Assembly: GCA_947561715.1 (NCBI GenBank)
Contig: OX387204.1
Location: 19,287,001 to 19,351,000, forward strand
Source: Ascidia mentula
Lineage: Eukaryota; Chordata; Ascidiacea; Phlebobranchia; Ascidiidae
Reading direction: 5' to 3'
DNA: 64,000 nucleotides
Under the pieces are notes generated by a model, which worked only from the letters and a program-made list of their open reading frames with translations, was not told where the DNA came from and made no database searches. Both the position numbers and the translations under genes were made by a program. Positions 11,653 through 23,884 of the stretch are shown here, piece after piece; position 1 is the first letter of the stretch, and each line of letters begins with the position of its first letter.

Positions 11653-14176
11653 ATGAAAGAAAAAGGCAAAAATATGACAGAAATACCAAAACCATTAAGC
11701 GCCAAAGGTAGCTGGGTTGATTGTGATGAAAAGCTACCGGGTAAGACGGCGATTATAACTGGAGCAAATACTGGTATCGGGTTCTGGACAGCTGTGGATC
11801 TTGCAAAGCGTGAAGCAAGAGTTATTATTGCTTGCAGGGATGCTGAAAAAGCAGAAACAGCCAGAAAGAAGGTATATTGTTACTTAGGTGGCAGTGGTGC
11901 AACAACTATGAACTGATAACGATTAGTGTTTAAAATAATGCAAATGTTAGATTACTGAAGAAGCAAAATGTCCTGAGGACAAGGTGGTTGTCAAAAGTTT
12001 GGATCTTGCTTCATTTGATTCAATCAGGAAGTTTGCTGAAGACATAAACGCAACAGAAGAAAGACTGGATATTCTCATCAATAATGCAGGTGATTATTGT
12101 GCCAAGAAATTACAGCTAAACTAATCATTTTGCTGTTGACAATAACAAACATTGCGACACAATTTAAATATTATTCAGGTGTGATGCTGTGTCCTGAAGG
12201 CAAAACTGTGGATGGATTTGAAACACAATTTGGTGTAAATCATCTGGGACACTTTCTTCTCACTAACTTGTTGCTGGATTTGGTCAAGGTTAATGTCAAT
12301 ATCTATTTGTTTTAATAATACAAATAATTTCTATGTCTTCCTGTATAAAATAGCTGACAGTAATTAAATATAGCTTGTTATGTTTCTTAGGATTCAATAA
12401 ACAGATCAAAAAAAATACACTTGATTTTTAGAGAAGTGCACCAAGCCGAATAATTACGGTCTCATCAGCAGCCCATAAAAGTGGAAGATTGAATTTTGAT
12501 GACTTGAACAGAAGTAAAAACTTTAGTTCTATCGATGCTTACGGACAAAGCAAACTTTGCAACATACTTTTCAGTAGATATCTTGCAAAACAATTGGAAG
12601 GTAAGTTTGCATTTCACCCCCTGGTCGGACATTATTTTAGCTAAATAGGCTGCAAAAAATGAAAGTCGGTTTTGCAAAAAAATGAATCACAAAAACCTCA
12701 TCCAATTTGCAATTTAATGTTGGCCCCAACCCTTTTCTACGCAAAGGCAAAAAAATTTCACAGGAAAGTTGCTGTTGTTGCCCTCTGGGACCTTTTTGCT
12801 ATCCTATAGCCCCATATCAGTATTAAATCCCCCAAATCAAGTTTTGAAGGCTATCAGCATTATTGCCTATACTGAGTGATTTGTTTTTTTGCCCAACAAT
12901 TCCTGTGTCGGTGACCCATGAAGTTATACTTGTACTATTCAAAGAGTAAACAAATTGATTGCAGCTGCATCGGACAAGACACAGCAAGGATCTGAGGAGG
13001 ATCTTATGTCCTATAGGATAACAAAAGAGTCCCAGGGGGCAACCAAACCAACTTTCCTATGACCATTTTTTTGCCATTGCAAGAAAAGAAAAAAACATTA
13101 AATTGCAAATTGGATGAGATTTTTGTGATTCATTTTTTCGCAAAACCAACTTTCATATTTTGCAGACTAATCAGCTAAAGTAGTGTTCGACCAGGGGGCT
13201 TTAATCAACTAACTAATTTTGACCTGAATGCGAAATACGAAGGGCAAAAAACGCCCTTCAACTGCACCAAACATGCTGAAAATTGCTGTGGCAACAGCAC
13301 GTGACTTCCTGCTCATTCACCCATATATTTGACCTCAAAGCATCACCTGTTGCCTTGTGACATCTCTGAGTTTCTCTATGACCGAGGAGTACAAGGCGGG
13401 CATTCACCGCAGGAGAAATTTTTAATAGAAATACTGATATTCATGGGTAACTGACCACAGGGATTGTTGTGAACAAAAAGCAAATCACTCAGTATAGGCA
13501 TTAATGCTGATAGCCTTCAAAATGTGATTTGGGGGATTTAATACTGATATGGGCCTTCATTGACGCCTGCATAATTGTATTGTCATGTAGCGAAGATGAA
13601 ACAAAAATTTAGAGATAATTTAGAGACTTTTTATCTGATTTTAAATTTATTTTAACTTTTAAGGATGTGGGGTAACTTCGAACAGCCTCCATCCCGGTGT
13701 AGTGGATACAGAACTTTCAAGACATGCTGAAGCTTTAAAAGTTGGATTCTTTTGGAAGGCAATAGTTACCATGATTCGATGGCCGGGATTAAGTAGACTT
13801 GCTAATCTGAAGATTCCTGTTCACGGAGCTCAGACTTCAATATATTGTGCTGTTGCTCCTGAACTAGATGGAGTATCTGGAAGATATTTTAGGTGACTTA
13901 AAATGACATTTACAGTTTTTGTATAGTTTGTACCCAGGGCAGCCAACATCATAAGACAATTTAGGAATTAGTTTAATCAAATCAATTAGTGTATTTATAA
14001 ATGCTTGTTAATGTTTATTTTGTGTATTTATTGTTTTTTAATTCATCTTTAACAAACTGTTTTTCAGTGACTGCCATGTTGAAAATGAATCAAATGCAGC
14101 CAAGAATGATCTTGATGCTGAAAAGTTGTGGAACATTAGCTTGGAGTTGACAAACTTAAAGAGTGAAATGCCATAA
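11653..14176 (+). CDS. Retinol dehydrogenase 11/12/13/14-type short-chain dehydrogenase
   Basis: Six exons: 11653-11871, 11951-12089, 12179-12288, 12432-12600, 13664-13892, 14068-14176, giving 324 residues. Classical SDR landmarks are in order: the nucleotide-binding TGANTGIG (about residues 36-43), the adenine-side acidic residue in IIACRD, the structural NNAG split over exons 2 and 3, the substrate-pocket Ser in TVSSAAH, the catalytic YGQSK, and the LHPGVV motif after the active site. This order and length match the SDR7C retinol/retinal reductases, which use NADP(H) at ER or mitochondrial membranes. No N-terminal membrane anchor is visible from the chosen ATG, so localisation is uncertain. 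Which of the RDH11-14 paralogues it corresponds to cannot be decided here. Intron 4 (1063 bases) is unusually large for the gene and filled with repeats. Confidence 0.88.
12609..12815 (+). repeat. Dispersed repeat family A, copy 3; left arm of an inverted pair
   Basis: Inside intron 4 of the dehydrogenase gene. Begins CACCCCCTGGTCGGACA, contains GGTTTTGCAAAAAAATGAAT and ends near GCTATCCTATAG. The reverse complement of the same series (starting CCTATAGGATA, ending GTTCGACCAGGGGG) is at 13005-13200. Confidence 0.7.
13005..13200 (-). repeat. Dispersed repeat family A, copy 4; right arm of an inverted pair
   Basis: Inverted relative to 12609-12815: it runs from CCTATAGGATA through TTAAATTGCAAATTGGATG and ATTCATTTTTTCGCAAAACC to CGACCAGGGGGC. 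The arms are about 190 bases each with roughly 190 bases between them, so a long hairpin in the transcript is possible. Confidence 0.7.
13370..13556 (-). repeat. Inverted fragments of repeat family B and of the 12811-12900 segment
   Basis: 13370-13440 is family B in reverse (GGCGGGCATTCACC ... ATTTTTAATAGAAATACTG). Next to it, 13483-13556 is the reverse complement of 12810-12885 (CAAATCACTCAGTATAGGC ... GGGGGATTTAATACTGATA). The repeat blocks of this intron are therefore shuffled rather than one simple element. Confidence 0.6.
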
Positions 14177-15991
14177 TGTTTTTATGTGCCTCAGTACACA
14201 CCAACGTTTTAATATGCAAAACAACTGCTCACAAAGCAAATACCTCAATATTATGGAATGTATGGTCTGATTGCTTTTGTATTGATTCTTTCATTATTAA
14301 TTAAAGTTAATTGGTGTGTTTGGCAGCAAAACTACCGAACAATTTAGTAGTTTATTAATACGATACAATCAAGTGTAGTGTTTCTTAAGGCCCGTTTACA
14401 CACGAACACAGTTTGGCACGGCACAGCACAGTCTGGCACACACGGCGTTTACACTACTGGAATAATCGAGCACGACTACAGGGATTTCCCTGTAATGAAC
14501 ACGAAACCGACAAGTGCAAGTGACAAGTTACGTTGATAATTTTTTGAGGCTGTCAGTCTTGTCTTGCATTTCTCGGCCCCGCCGGCGATAATATAAATAC
14601 AAATTAAGGTGGTTGTTATTGGCTGTACATATTCTTCAACAAAAAGCATGTACTGTTTTACACAGTTAAGGCATGTAATGTTTTGCATAATTTTTTACGA
14701 CGCAAGGTAACACTACAATATGCTGAACCAAACACCACAGATTATGAAAACAAAGATGGTATAATTGAAACAGGACAAAGGTTTTCCACAGCAGCATCCG
14801 GCTGAGATGCCGTTCCACACACCACTTTGTAATTCAGTTACGGCACCATTTCATACGCTTAAAAACAATCGCTCACATGTCAAACGCGGCCGCATCACAC
14901 AACCACCACTAAAATAATATATGTCCTCTCCTTTTGAGCAGTCGCCTTGCACTCCCGCATCAATGTGTGCCGAAATGTGCCCAACTGTGCCCGAATTTAT
15001 GCTCGTCGGGCAAAAGCGAGCACATCCCAGCACAGACCGGCACATCCCATCCCAGCACAACTCAGCACGCGCGCACAATAAAACAAACACGGAATCGTCT
15101 GTAGTGTAAACGGGCCTTTAATGTTTTACATTTGTTAAAAAGACTTTCTGTGCTCTAACTTTTGCCTCAAATGCGCGAAATACTGCGATCTGCCTCATTA
15201 AATTTTGTCATTGTTTTATTGCAAGTATTGGATTGTATACAAATTTTAATACAACGCTGTAATTAACTGTTTGGGAGTCTATAATGAGTGTATTAAGTTT
15301 ATTTTTTGGTATACGTTAGTTAACCTAGCATAAAACCCGTACAAGTAGGTATCATCAGAAACTCTGTAATTAATCATATCATAAATTGACGACTCACGAA
15401 ATCGCGCATGAAACGCATGACTGATCGAAACAGAAATTCCCCCTTATAAAGAATGTTTAAGCTCGTCAAAACAAACAAAGAAGAATCCGTTGCAGCGACT
15501 TCTCTGCATGAGGTACTCAAAGTTCAGACTACGTTTAGATTCCTCGACGTCGTTACAACTGACCAAACGACTCGGATTTAACTTGTGTTTGGTCACTTGT
15601 TATGATTCTAATGGCAAGGAGTGTGGGCAGGAATATAGCCAATGAAGAGAAACGTCTTTCTGTGGATTAAATCGCTAAGCATCTCACAGTTAATTGTATA
15701 TGAAATGCTACATGGAAAAGACACAAACGTTTTGCATTAATTGTCTAATCGGGTCTGGCCAACAACTGTATGTAACTATGTTTAATGGGGGAGGATTACG
15801 TCACCACAAATGGCAGAGCAAGTTGTGACATCACATAAAACGTAACTGTGACGTCACCGGCCAAAGTTACACATACGTTAGACCCAACGTTCGTGATGAC
15901 GTAATTTTATGTCATTTTTAGAGAGTTGTTAGGTGCAATTGTACAAAAGACCAATACTGATAAATTTTTGTATATTGTGTTAAAATCCACA
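14177..15991. other. Intergenic 1.8 kb between the dehydrogenase and the first SLC17 gene
   Basis: Holds the dehydrogenase 3' UTR, a TTAA-flanked element (14389-15117) and a putative SLC17 promoter region. Between 15780 and 15910 there are several CRE-like words (TTACGTCAC, TGACATCAC, TGACGTCA at 15849-15856, TGACGTAA). I see no further exon. Confidence 0.5.
14389..15117. mobile_element. TTAA-flanked non-autonomous element with terminal inverted repeats
   Basis: The left end reads TTAA then GGCCCGTTTACAC (TTAA at 14385-14388); the right end is GTGTAAACGGGCCT followed by TTAA (15118-15121). TTAA duplication is the signature of piggyBac-type insertion. Next to both ends are GC-rich runs built from GGCACAGCACAG-like words, which look like subterminal binding repeats. 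No transposase frame is seen in about 730 bp, so it should be a deletion derivative or MITE. Confidence 0.6.
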
Positions 15992-18900
15992 ATGACTGAA
16001 CATTCCGTTGAACAAAACAACTTTCATTCCTTTCGCAATGACTGGAAGAAGAAAGAAACATTTCGTAAATTGCCCGAGGGAGGTAGGAGCAGATTTCCCC
16101 AGTGAAGCAAACTTAGATATCTTGCTTGAAGATGTGAATTTTATTAAGTTTAAGCGAATTTACCACAATAGGTTCTAACTTTTGATCTATTAATTGGTTT
16201 TAATGAAGTTTGATCAAAAGTTATAAGTGTTGTTTACTTTTGGACTTATGGGCACTTGAGTGAATGCAGCCAACTGTATCTCTTGGCAAACATGGATTTT
16301 TTGGATAAAAAGTTAATTTTCATCATATGCAATTTAACTAAAATCACGTTTGTATTGAAGTTTATGTATTTAGTAAGACCCAAATCAACCTAATGATTGC
16401 GGTGGGTCGGTTTGGATATTCTTAACATTTTGTTGATCTTGTAAAGATTTATATTTTTTCATCTTAAAGATAAAATATAAATAATTATTGTCAACAGTGG
16501 GAAAATGGATTTCTGTGAGGTTTGCTTTTGCCTTCCTCACCTTTTTTGGGACAATGAATATTTACATGCTCAGAGTGAACTTGAGTGTTGCCATTCTATC
16601 AATGACAAACTCTAGCTATGGAGCTGACACCCACAACCACACAGGACCTGACTACTGCCCAGCCACAAATACTCATAAAAATTCAACCGTAAGAATCATA
16701 TTTTGATTATTTGTATTTATGCTTTACTGTTAACAAACATACAAACTAACCAGTATGTATCTTAACAAATAGATTGTTTTTGTAATTTTCCAAATTAACT
16801 TTTGTCTTGGGGCAACATAACAGTGCATGGTAGGTTTTCTAAACAAAGATAAATTTATGAACACATTTGCTTTTGTGTTCAGGATGTTAAAGTGTCAACA
16901 AACCATATGGTTAGCTGTAAATTTACCAGACTTCCTTTTATCACATTACAACTGTTTTATGACTTCTTGCTGCTTTGCAATATTTTTTCACATGGATGCA
17001 TTTGTTTTGAACACAAAATTTATGTAAACAAATTAGTTTGTATCAAGTGACACAAAAAGTAATCATTTCCTTAAATAGTTGTATTTCAATGAAATTCATC
17101 CATGTTTATTATCTTCACTGATACCTGAGTAAAGTAAAAACAGAATGGATTAACTTAAACCTGAAGTTTTTTACACTGTCGATAAATCACTTATGGAACA
17201 ACTACACTGTTATTCTATTTTATCTTTTTTTGAAATGCTTTTAATGTTTTAAGGGTGGTGAGTTCAACTGGGATGCTGATGAGAAAGGTTTAATTCTTGG
17301 AGCTTTCTTCTATGGTTACGTTTTCACTCAACTTCCTGGTGGATATTTGGCATCAAAGTATGAATAACTTTAACCTCTGCTTGGTTTAAACCAGGATATT
17401 TACACAGATATGGAGGCAAGTGGTTGTTTGGGGGTGGGACATTGGGGATGGCGATATTGACGCTTGTGACTCCGATTGCAGCAAGAACAAGTTTTAAACT
17501 ATTGGTGGCTGTGAGAGTTGCTGAGGGAATCATTGGGGTAATCAAAGTACACTAGATTTGCTGAATAGATCTGTTTGATTAATCGGGACAAACCAGCTAA
17601 TCAATTTTGCTAATCATCTTTTTCAGACACTGATGATGACCATGATTTTCAAAGCGAAATATACTTTTGTTAAATAACAAAGTTGACATATTTTAACCTT
17701 TTGGAAATTAACGTTTTCTTATTTTTAACAAGTGATATTCCTTTACTTCACTTTGGAATCCGCTTCAAGAAGACAAAACCACTTTATTTACTGATTGTGA
17801 CTTGATTTTAAAAATAAACATTTTATCGTTGTCTGTAATTGTTTTTAGGGTGTGACTTTTCCAGCCATACAGGCAGTCCTGGGTAAATGGGCTCCACCTG
17901 TTGAAAGAAGTCAACTAGTTTCAATATCTTTATCCGGTTGTGCATTTGGAACTGTTGTTGCCATGCTTCTATCTGGGGTATTATGTTCATCTGCCATTAT
18001 GGGAGGTTGGCCATCAGTGTTTTATATATTTGGTAAGTTATTTAGGTTGTCAAACCACTATACATCATCATCGTGTAAACATAAATTATTGCAATATAAA
18101 ATAGGTGATATAATTCTTGTAACATTTGTTGCATTTCAAATATAGTGATTTTACATCTGTTGGTGGGTTTTTGCATAACACTGTTTTCTGAAGCATTACA
18201 AACTTTGTCTTCAGGCAGAATTATTTTAATAAGTTGCCTAACTACCACTTTGTAAACAGGTATTGTTGCCATTGTTTGGTGCCTTGTGTGGTTTGTGTTT
18301 GCTTCAAGTTCGCCAGCAGAAAACAGATTTATTTCTCAGCAAGAACTGCAATATATCCAAGACAGTATTGGGCAGGTATGTTCTTTTAAATTTGTTCAAC
18401 ATGTTTGTTTGCAAACAAAATCAAAACCAATTTGTAATTTATTTGTGAATTTGAAAGATATTTGTTTATTATTTGCCCAAATACCAAACAGTTTGGAATA
18501 AAGTTGTTGATTTTGCTCATATATTATTTTGTTAATTTTTTGACGAGAATAAACAAGTAACATAAAAACTACAATGAGGTTTTACTTAATGAGTCATTGA
18601 TACAGCTCTGTGTTTGTGGAGCATGGTGTACTTTGGAACACAATCCAAACAAACATTGTTTGTTTTCCTGCGTCCAAATGTTACACCTCAACCAGCTAGC
18701 TGTCGTGTGCTCTTGTATGAACTTTCACCTTTTTTCAGGTTTCCTCAAAGGTGCAAGTTCCGTGGTTGAAGATTCTGACCAGCAAGGAGGTTTGGGCGAT
18801 TTGCTTTGCAAGTTTTGCAGCCAATTGGGCCGACTATACACTAATGACATGTCTGCCTCTCTATCTAAATGACGTTCTACAATACAACCTTTCACAAGTA

Positions 18901-20279
18901 AGAGCAAATATTATTTCATTAAAATTAATCTACATATCTTTGCATGAATATTAGAGTGTCAGTAATCGCTGTGGAACAATATTTCTAAACTTAAATTTTA
19001 GGTTTATACATTTAACAGTCATTAGAGATGTTGTCTTTTGTCAACAAATAACTCAGAACAATTTCTTGCAAGATACCTTTTTATAAATTGTTGCAATATT
19101 TCAGGATGCTTTTATTGCATCTCTCCCGTTTATTGTTGGATGGATTTGTTCAATTGCTTTCGCAATATTAGCCGACATATTGAGAGAAAGAGGGATTTTA
19201 AACACAACCCAAACTAGAAAAGTTTATTCTCTTGTTGGTGAGAAAGTTAGTTTAATTAAAAGCAATCAAAATATAAAATATTGATTTCAAGCAAGATGTT
19301 ACTTGTTTGCAGGGAACTCATTCTTCTGTGCAGTCAGCAATACATAAGAGTGTTAAAATTTGTATGTTTAGTTTGTATTCTTTGCTTTTCCAGGTTTTCT
19401 TGGCATTGCAACCTTTCTTGTAGCAGCCGGTTACATTGGCTGCAACAAAGTATTGGCAGTAACTTTTATTTGTATTTCCAAAGTGTTCAGTTCAATTGCT
19501 GCCAACAGCAGTGGCCCAAATCCTATTGACATTGCACCTAGGTTAGTAATAAAACAAATAGTTTATTCTATCAAATAAAGGTACCCAGTCCAGAGATTTA
19601 GGATTTAATTTGTGTAAAAACACCTGTAATAAAATGTCTTTATTGTGTTAAGTTTACTGTGTATGAAAAAATGTCTTGTTCGTTGTTTGCTGTTTTCTCT
19701 TTATGTATTCTGCCAATATTTGCTTGGCAAAGTTTGAACTGTTGCTTGTTTTGCTCACAGATTCTCTGGGATAATTATGGGTATTTCAAATACTCTTGGA
19801 TCAATTCCTGGCTTTGTAGCTCCACAAGTTGCTGGAGCTTTGACAGAAAATCAGGTTGGCTTTCATTTTTTAACCGAATAATATCCACCCATTACAGTAA
19901 TTCATTATACTTTTAATTAAATAAGATTTAATGAATAATTATATTGTAGGTATGGATGCTGGAAATTAACTTTTTCGTAGTTATCGATCAACGGAGTAAA
20001 ATAACAAACACATAGCAAAACTTTATTACTTGTTTTTACTTTCAGTCGGGACGAGCCGAGTGGCTGCATGTTTTCTATGTTACGGCAATTGTCTGTGTGT
20101 TGGGAGCAGTTCTCTTTATGTTGCTTGCCAGTGGAGTGGAACAGGAATGGAATAAAGTTTCTTATTTTGAAAGTGACTCTGACGAAAAATCTCTATTAGA
20201 TGAGAATTCAAGTGAAAACATGACGCCAGAAGAAGGAAAAGACAAAGATCATGATGTGTTACCAATGGCAACTGATTAA
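15992..20279 (+). CDS. SLC17 (sialin/vesicular transporter-type) anion transporter, tandem copy 1
   Basis: Eleven exons: 15992-16082, 16498-16688, 17254-17357, 17408-17537, 17849-18032, 18260-18375, 18739-18897, 19105-19237, 19394-19541, 19761-19854, 20046-20279; 527 residues. It belongs to the SLC17 branch of the major facilitator superfamily: a short cytosolic N-terminus, a first membrane segment running into [13 protein letters not shown], a luminal loop rich in Asn/His, [44 protein letters not shown], the conserved loop before [12 protein letters not shown], and [19 protein letters not shown] before the last helices. Family members move sialic acid, nucleotides, glutamate or phosphate, driven by protons or sodium; the substrate here cannot be told. 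The acidic tail carries Asp/Glu/Ser. Start is the first ATG in frame with the shared splice pattern of copy 2. Confidence 0.88.
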
Positions 20280-20294
20280 ATAAATTTCCTCAAA

Positions 20295-20300
20295 AATAAA
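20295..20300 (+). other. Poly(A) signal of SLC17 copy 1
   Basis: AATAAA 16 bases after the stop codon; a second AATAAA overlaps the stop at 20279-20284. Confidence 0.5.
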
Positions 20301-20631
20301 AATTTTGGGGAACTGAGAAGGACCATTTTGTTTAAACTTGCAACTTAAATAGTGTTATTATGATGATACCTCAAGTTGTTTGTTTTATTCTGTTCTATGC
20401 ACTTCCTCAAATGTGTTCTAGTTTTAACTTATGATGTCCTGCAATATATGTTTGTATTTGGTGCCTCAAGGTGTGCTGTGCAACATAATCAAATTTTGCA
20501 GTGTTTATTTATCCCCATGATAATACATGTTGGTGTTGAGAAGTCGACCATTAGGTTTTGAACTGAAATATTTTTACATGTTTTATTCTTTTACATCCAG
20601 TCTTGTGTAAATAGAGCATATTTTTTAAAAA

Positions 20632-23600
20632 ATGGATTCAAATCTAAATTCAAACCATATCCACTTTATCAAGAGTGATTGGAAAAGTCAAGAAACGTTC
20701 AAGGAATTACCAGATGGAGGTTGGTGGAGTTTAAAAGTTTTCACCAATGTAAAAGACAATTTATATTGCAGTTGGGAAGTGGATTTCAGCAAGATTTGGT
20801 TTGGCTTACATTGCTTTTTTTGGTGTTGTGAATATTTACATGCTCAGAGTTAATTTGAGTGTTGCCATTCTATCAATGACGAACTCTAGCTATGGAGCTG
20901 ACAACCACAACCATACAGGACCTGACTACTGCCCAGCCACAAACACTCATAAAAATTCAACCGTAAGGGTGTTTGTTTGTAAAACAACATTAGATTGTAG
21001 ATACCTGTTATATATTGTTACATGGTGGTAACTTTGCAGTTGCTATCGATCCATTTGATATCAAACTTTCATAAATGAACTACAATGGAACCTTCTAAAT
21101 ATTTTAAAATATAGCTTTACATGTATCTTGTCCCACTATGTTTTATTACAAATGTATTCTAGGGTGGTGAGTTCAACTGGGATGCTGATGAGAAAGGTTT
21201 AATTCTTGGAGCTTTCTTCTACGGTTACGTTTTCACTCAACTTCCTGGTGGATATTTGGCATCAAAGTATGAATAACTTTAACCTCTGCTTGGTTTAAAC
21301 CAGGATATTTACACAGATATGGAGGCAAGTGGTTGTTTGGGGGTGGGATACTGGGGACGGCGATATTGACGCTTGTGACTCCGATCGCAGCAAGAACAAG
21401 TTTTAAACTATTGGTGGCTGTGAGAGTAGCTGAGGGATTTGTGGAGGTATTGAACCAGTTTTAGCATATTTTTAAGTTGGAACATTTCATCTTATTACTG
21501 TTCTATTAATTTATTTGTTTAGCATAAAAGTTTATCAACCTTTAAAATATCTGATTACTGGTCGACAAACAGCTCCAGTTGTTGTTTTGTTTTTCAGGGA
21601 GTGACTTTTCCAGCCATGCAGGCAATCTGGGGTGAGTGGGCTCCTCCTGTTGAAAGAAGTCAACTTGTCACCATAACATATGCTGGAATCTCGTTTGGAA
21701 CTGTTGTTGCCATGCTTCTATCTGGGGTATTATGTTCCTCTGACATAATGGGAGGGTGGCCATCAGCATTTTATATATTTGGCAAGTTTTAAACAGAATA
21801 TTATATTAAACTGCATCCAGTTTTAGGATTTGATTATGTTATCAGTAAAAATAGTTTTCAAATTTTGCACAAAAGAACTTTTGTTGTTAACAGGTATTGT
21901 TGCCATTGTTTGGTGCCTTGTGTGGTTTGTTGTTGCTTCAAGTTCTCCAGCAGAAAACAGATTTATTTCTCAGCAAGAACTGCAATATATCCAAGACAGT
22001 ATTGGACATGTAAGATAATAAACATGTGGAATGTGTAGATTTGCACAGGGTAGTGAATTCCAGTTCATTAATTCCTTTCATTATTGGTAGTTTTTCTTTT
22101 TAAAGCAAAATGACTTGATTTTATTCAAACGATTATTGCTAGTTGTAGATATTAAGTGATAACCAAATAAATGCTGCATTTCCACTGCAAACATCCAGCA
22201 GCAAAGGCTTGTTTAACAAGTCAACACAGATTGGCTGTGTCAACAAAAACACATTTTACAGCATAATGTAAAGCCACCTGTGCCTTGGATTAAAATTGTC
22301 ACCAGCAAAGAAGTTTGGGCAATTTGTTTTGCTTCCATAGCAAACAACTGGGGATTCTTTACCCTACTCACATGCCTTCCACTTTATTTAAATGATGTAC
22401 TTCGCTATGATCTTACAGAAGTAAGTCTTGGTTGAAATTTCTGGATTTTTTATTCACTCTTTACCAGTAGTGTCTTATTTATATTTGTTGTTTAGGATGC
22501 ACTAATAAGTGCCCTCCCCTATCTTGTTGCTTGGGCATCAGGAAATATTACCAGTGTTATTGCTGATAAGTTGAGAGAAAAACATGTTCTGAATACAACG
22601 CAAACTAGAAAGATTTTTACTTCCATAGGTAAGTCTTGTTGTAAACATTCTTAGTAAGTTGTACGGCAAATAGAAAGCCTGCAGATGGGCCTGGCAGAGC
22701 TGAACAACATTCATATTTAGGCACATAGAAAATATTTAACGCATTTATTAAAATAAGACCGTTGCAAAGTCATGTTGGTGGGTGCAATAGAAAGGGTAAT
22801 AAAATCCATAAAAACATCATAACGAATGATTAGTAAGTGATCTATATCCAAGTTTCCAATGATTATTGGACAGAAAAACATTATTTATCAAATTAATCTT
22901 TTTGTCAGGATTCCTTGGTTCTGCAGCAAGCCTTGTAATTGCCGGATACATTGGCTGTAACAAAGCATTGGCCGTAACTTTCATCTGCATCGCTAACTTC
23001 TTTTCGTCATTTGGCTTCCCGGGATTTTCTGCAAACACCATCGATATTGCTTCAAGGTGCGATGACATTCCATAGGGTTTGTTATTTCTAGAAACGACAA
23101 AATAAAATAGAAAGAGCAAACAAATCTGTACAATTATTTGTGGACTGCTAGTGACTAATTTTGTTGTGGTTATTTTTAAAGGATATTTTAATGAATCATT
23201 GGTTGAATCTTCATGTGGCTAAGATAATAAAATCATAGAATGAAAAAGCCCAAGATTGTTATTGTACATCTAATATAACCAGTGGTGTCAATCTTCTTTA
23301 AAAAGTACATGTTGCGCATCAAATGCAATGCAACGCAGATTATGTGGTGGTGCCTCCTTTTTTAAGTTAATGCCAGTGTTTCTTCACCCAATTCAGGTTT
23401 GCAGGAATTTTGATGGGATTATCGAACATGTTGGGTTCAATACCAGGTTTTGTTGCACCACAAGTTGCTGGCGTGCTAACTGAAAAACAGGTATGCCCTA
23501 AAACAAGTATGAATGTACTATGTTATATTTTTATTTAATGATATTGTTATGTGCGAAAATCAAAATTTTTGTTTCAGTCAGGACGAACCCAGTGGCTTTA

Positions 23601-23778
23601 CGTGTTCTACATCGCAGCAGGTGTTTACGTACTTGGCACTGTTTTGTTTGTCTTGCTTGCCAGTGGGGTGGAACAGGAATGGAATAAAGATTCTTATTTT
23701 GAAGTTGAATCAGATTCTAAACCACTGTTAGACGAGAACAATACAATACATACAATGCAGGATGATGGAAAGACCTGA
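20632..23778 (+). CDS. SLC17 (sialin/vesicular transporter-type) anion transporter, tandem copy 2
   Basis: Eleven exons: 20632-20719, 20772-20962, 21163-21266, 21317-21446, 21598-21781, 21894-22009, 22262-22420, 22496-22628, 22909-23056, 23397-23490, 23578-23778; 515 residues. Exon lengths 2-10 equal those of copy 1 base for base, so the two genes arose by tandem duplication; this start lies only about 350 bases after the end of copy 1. Same SLC17 landmarks ([60 protein letters not shown]). Intron 5 uses a GC donor (exon ends TTTG, intron begins GCAAGT), where copy 1 has GTAAGT. Intron 3 is 50 bases and identical in both genes. Substrate unknown. Confidence 0.88.
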
Positions 23779-23878
23779 ATAATGCTGCCACTTTCACAGT
23801 TTAATATCAATTTGGTGTTTTTAATTTTTCAGCAAATTTGTCATGATTCTAAACTTTTTTTCTGTGATCAGAATGTAC

Positions 23879-23884
23879 AATAAA
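23879..23884 (+). other. Poly(A) signal of SLC17 copy 2
   Basis: AATAAA about 100 bases after the stop codon at 23776-23778. Confidence 0.6.
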
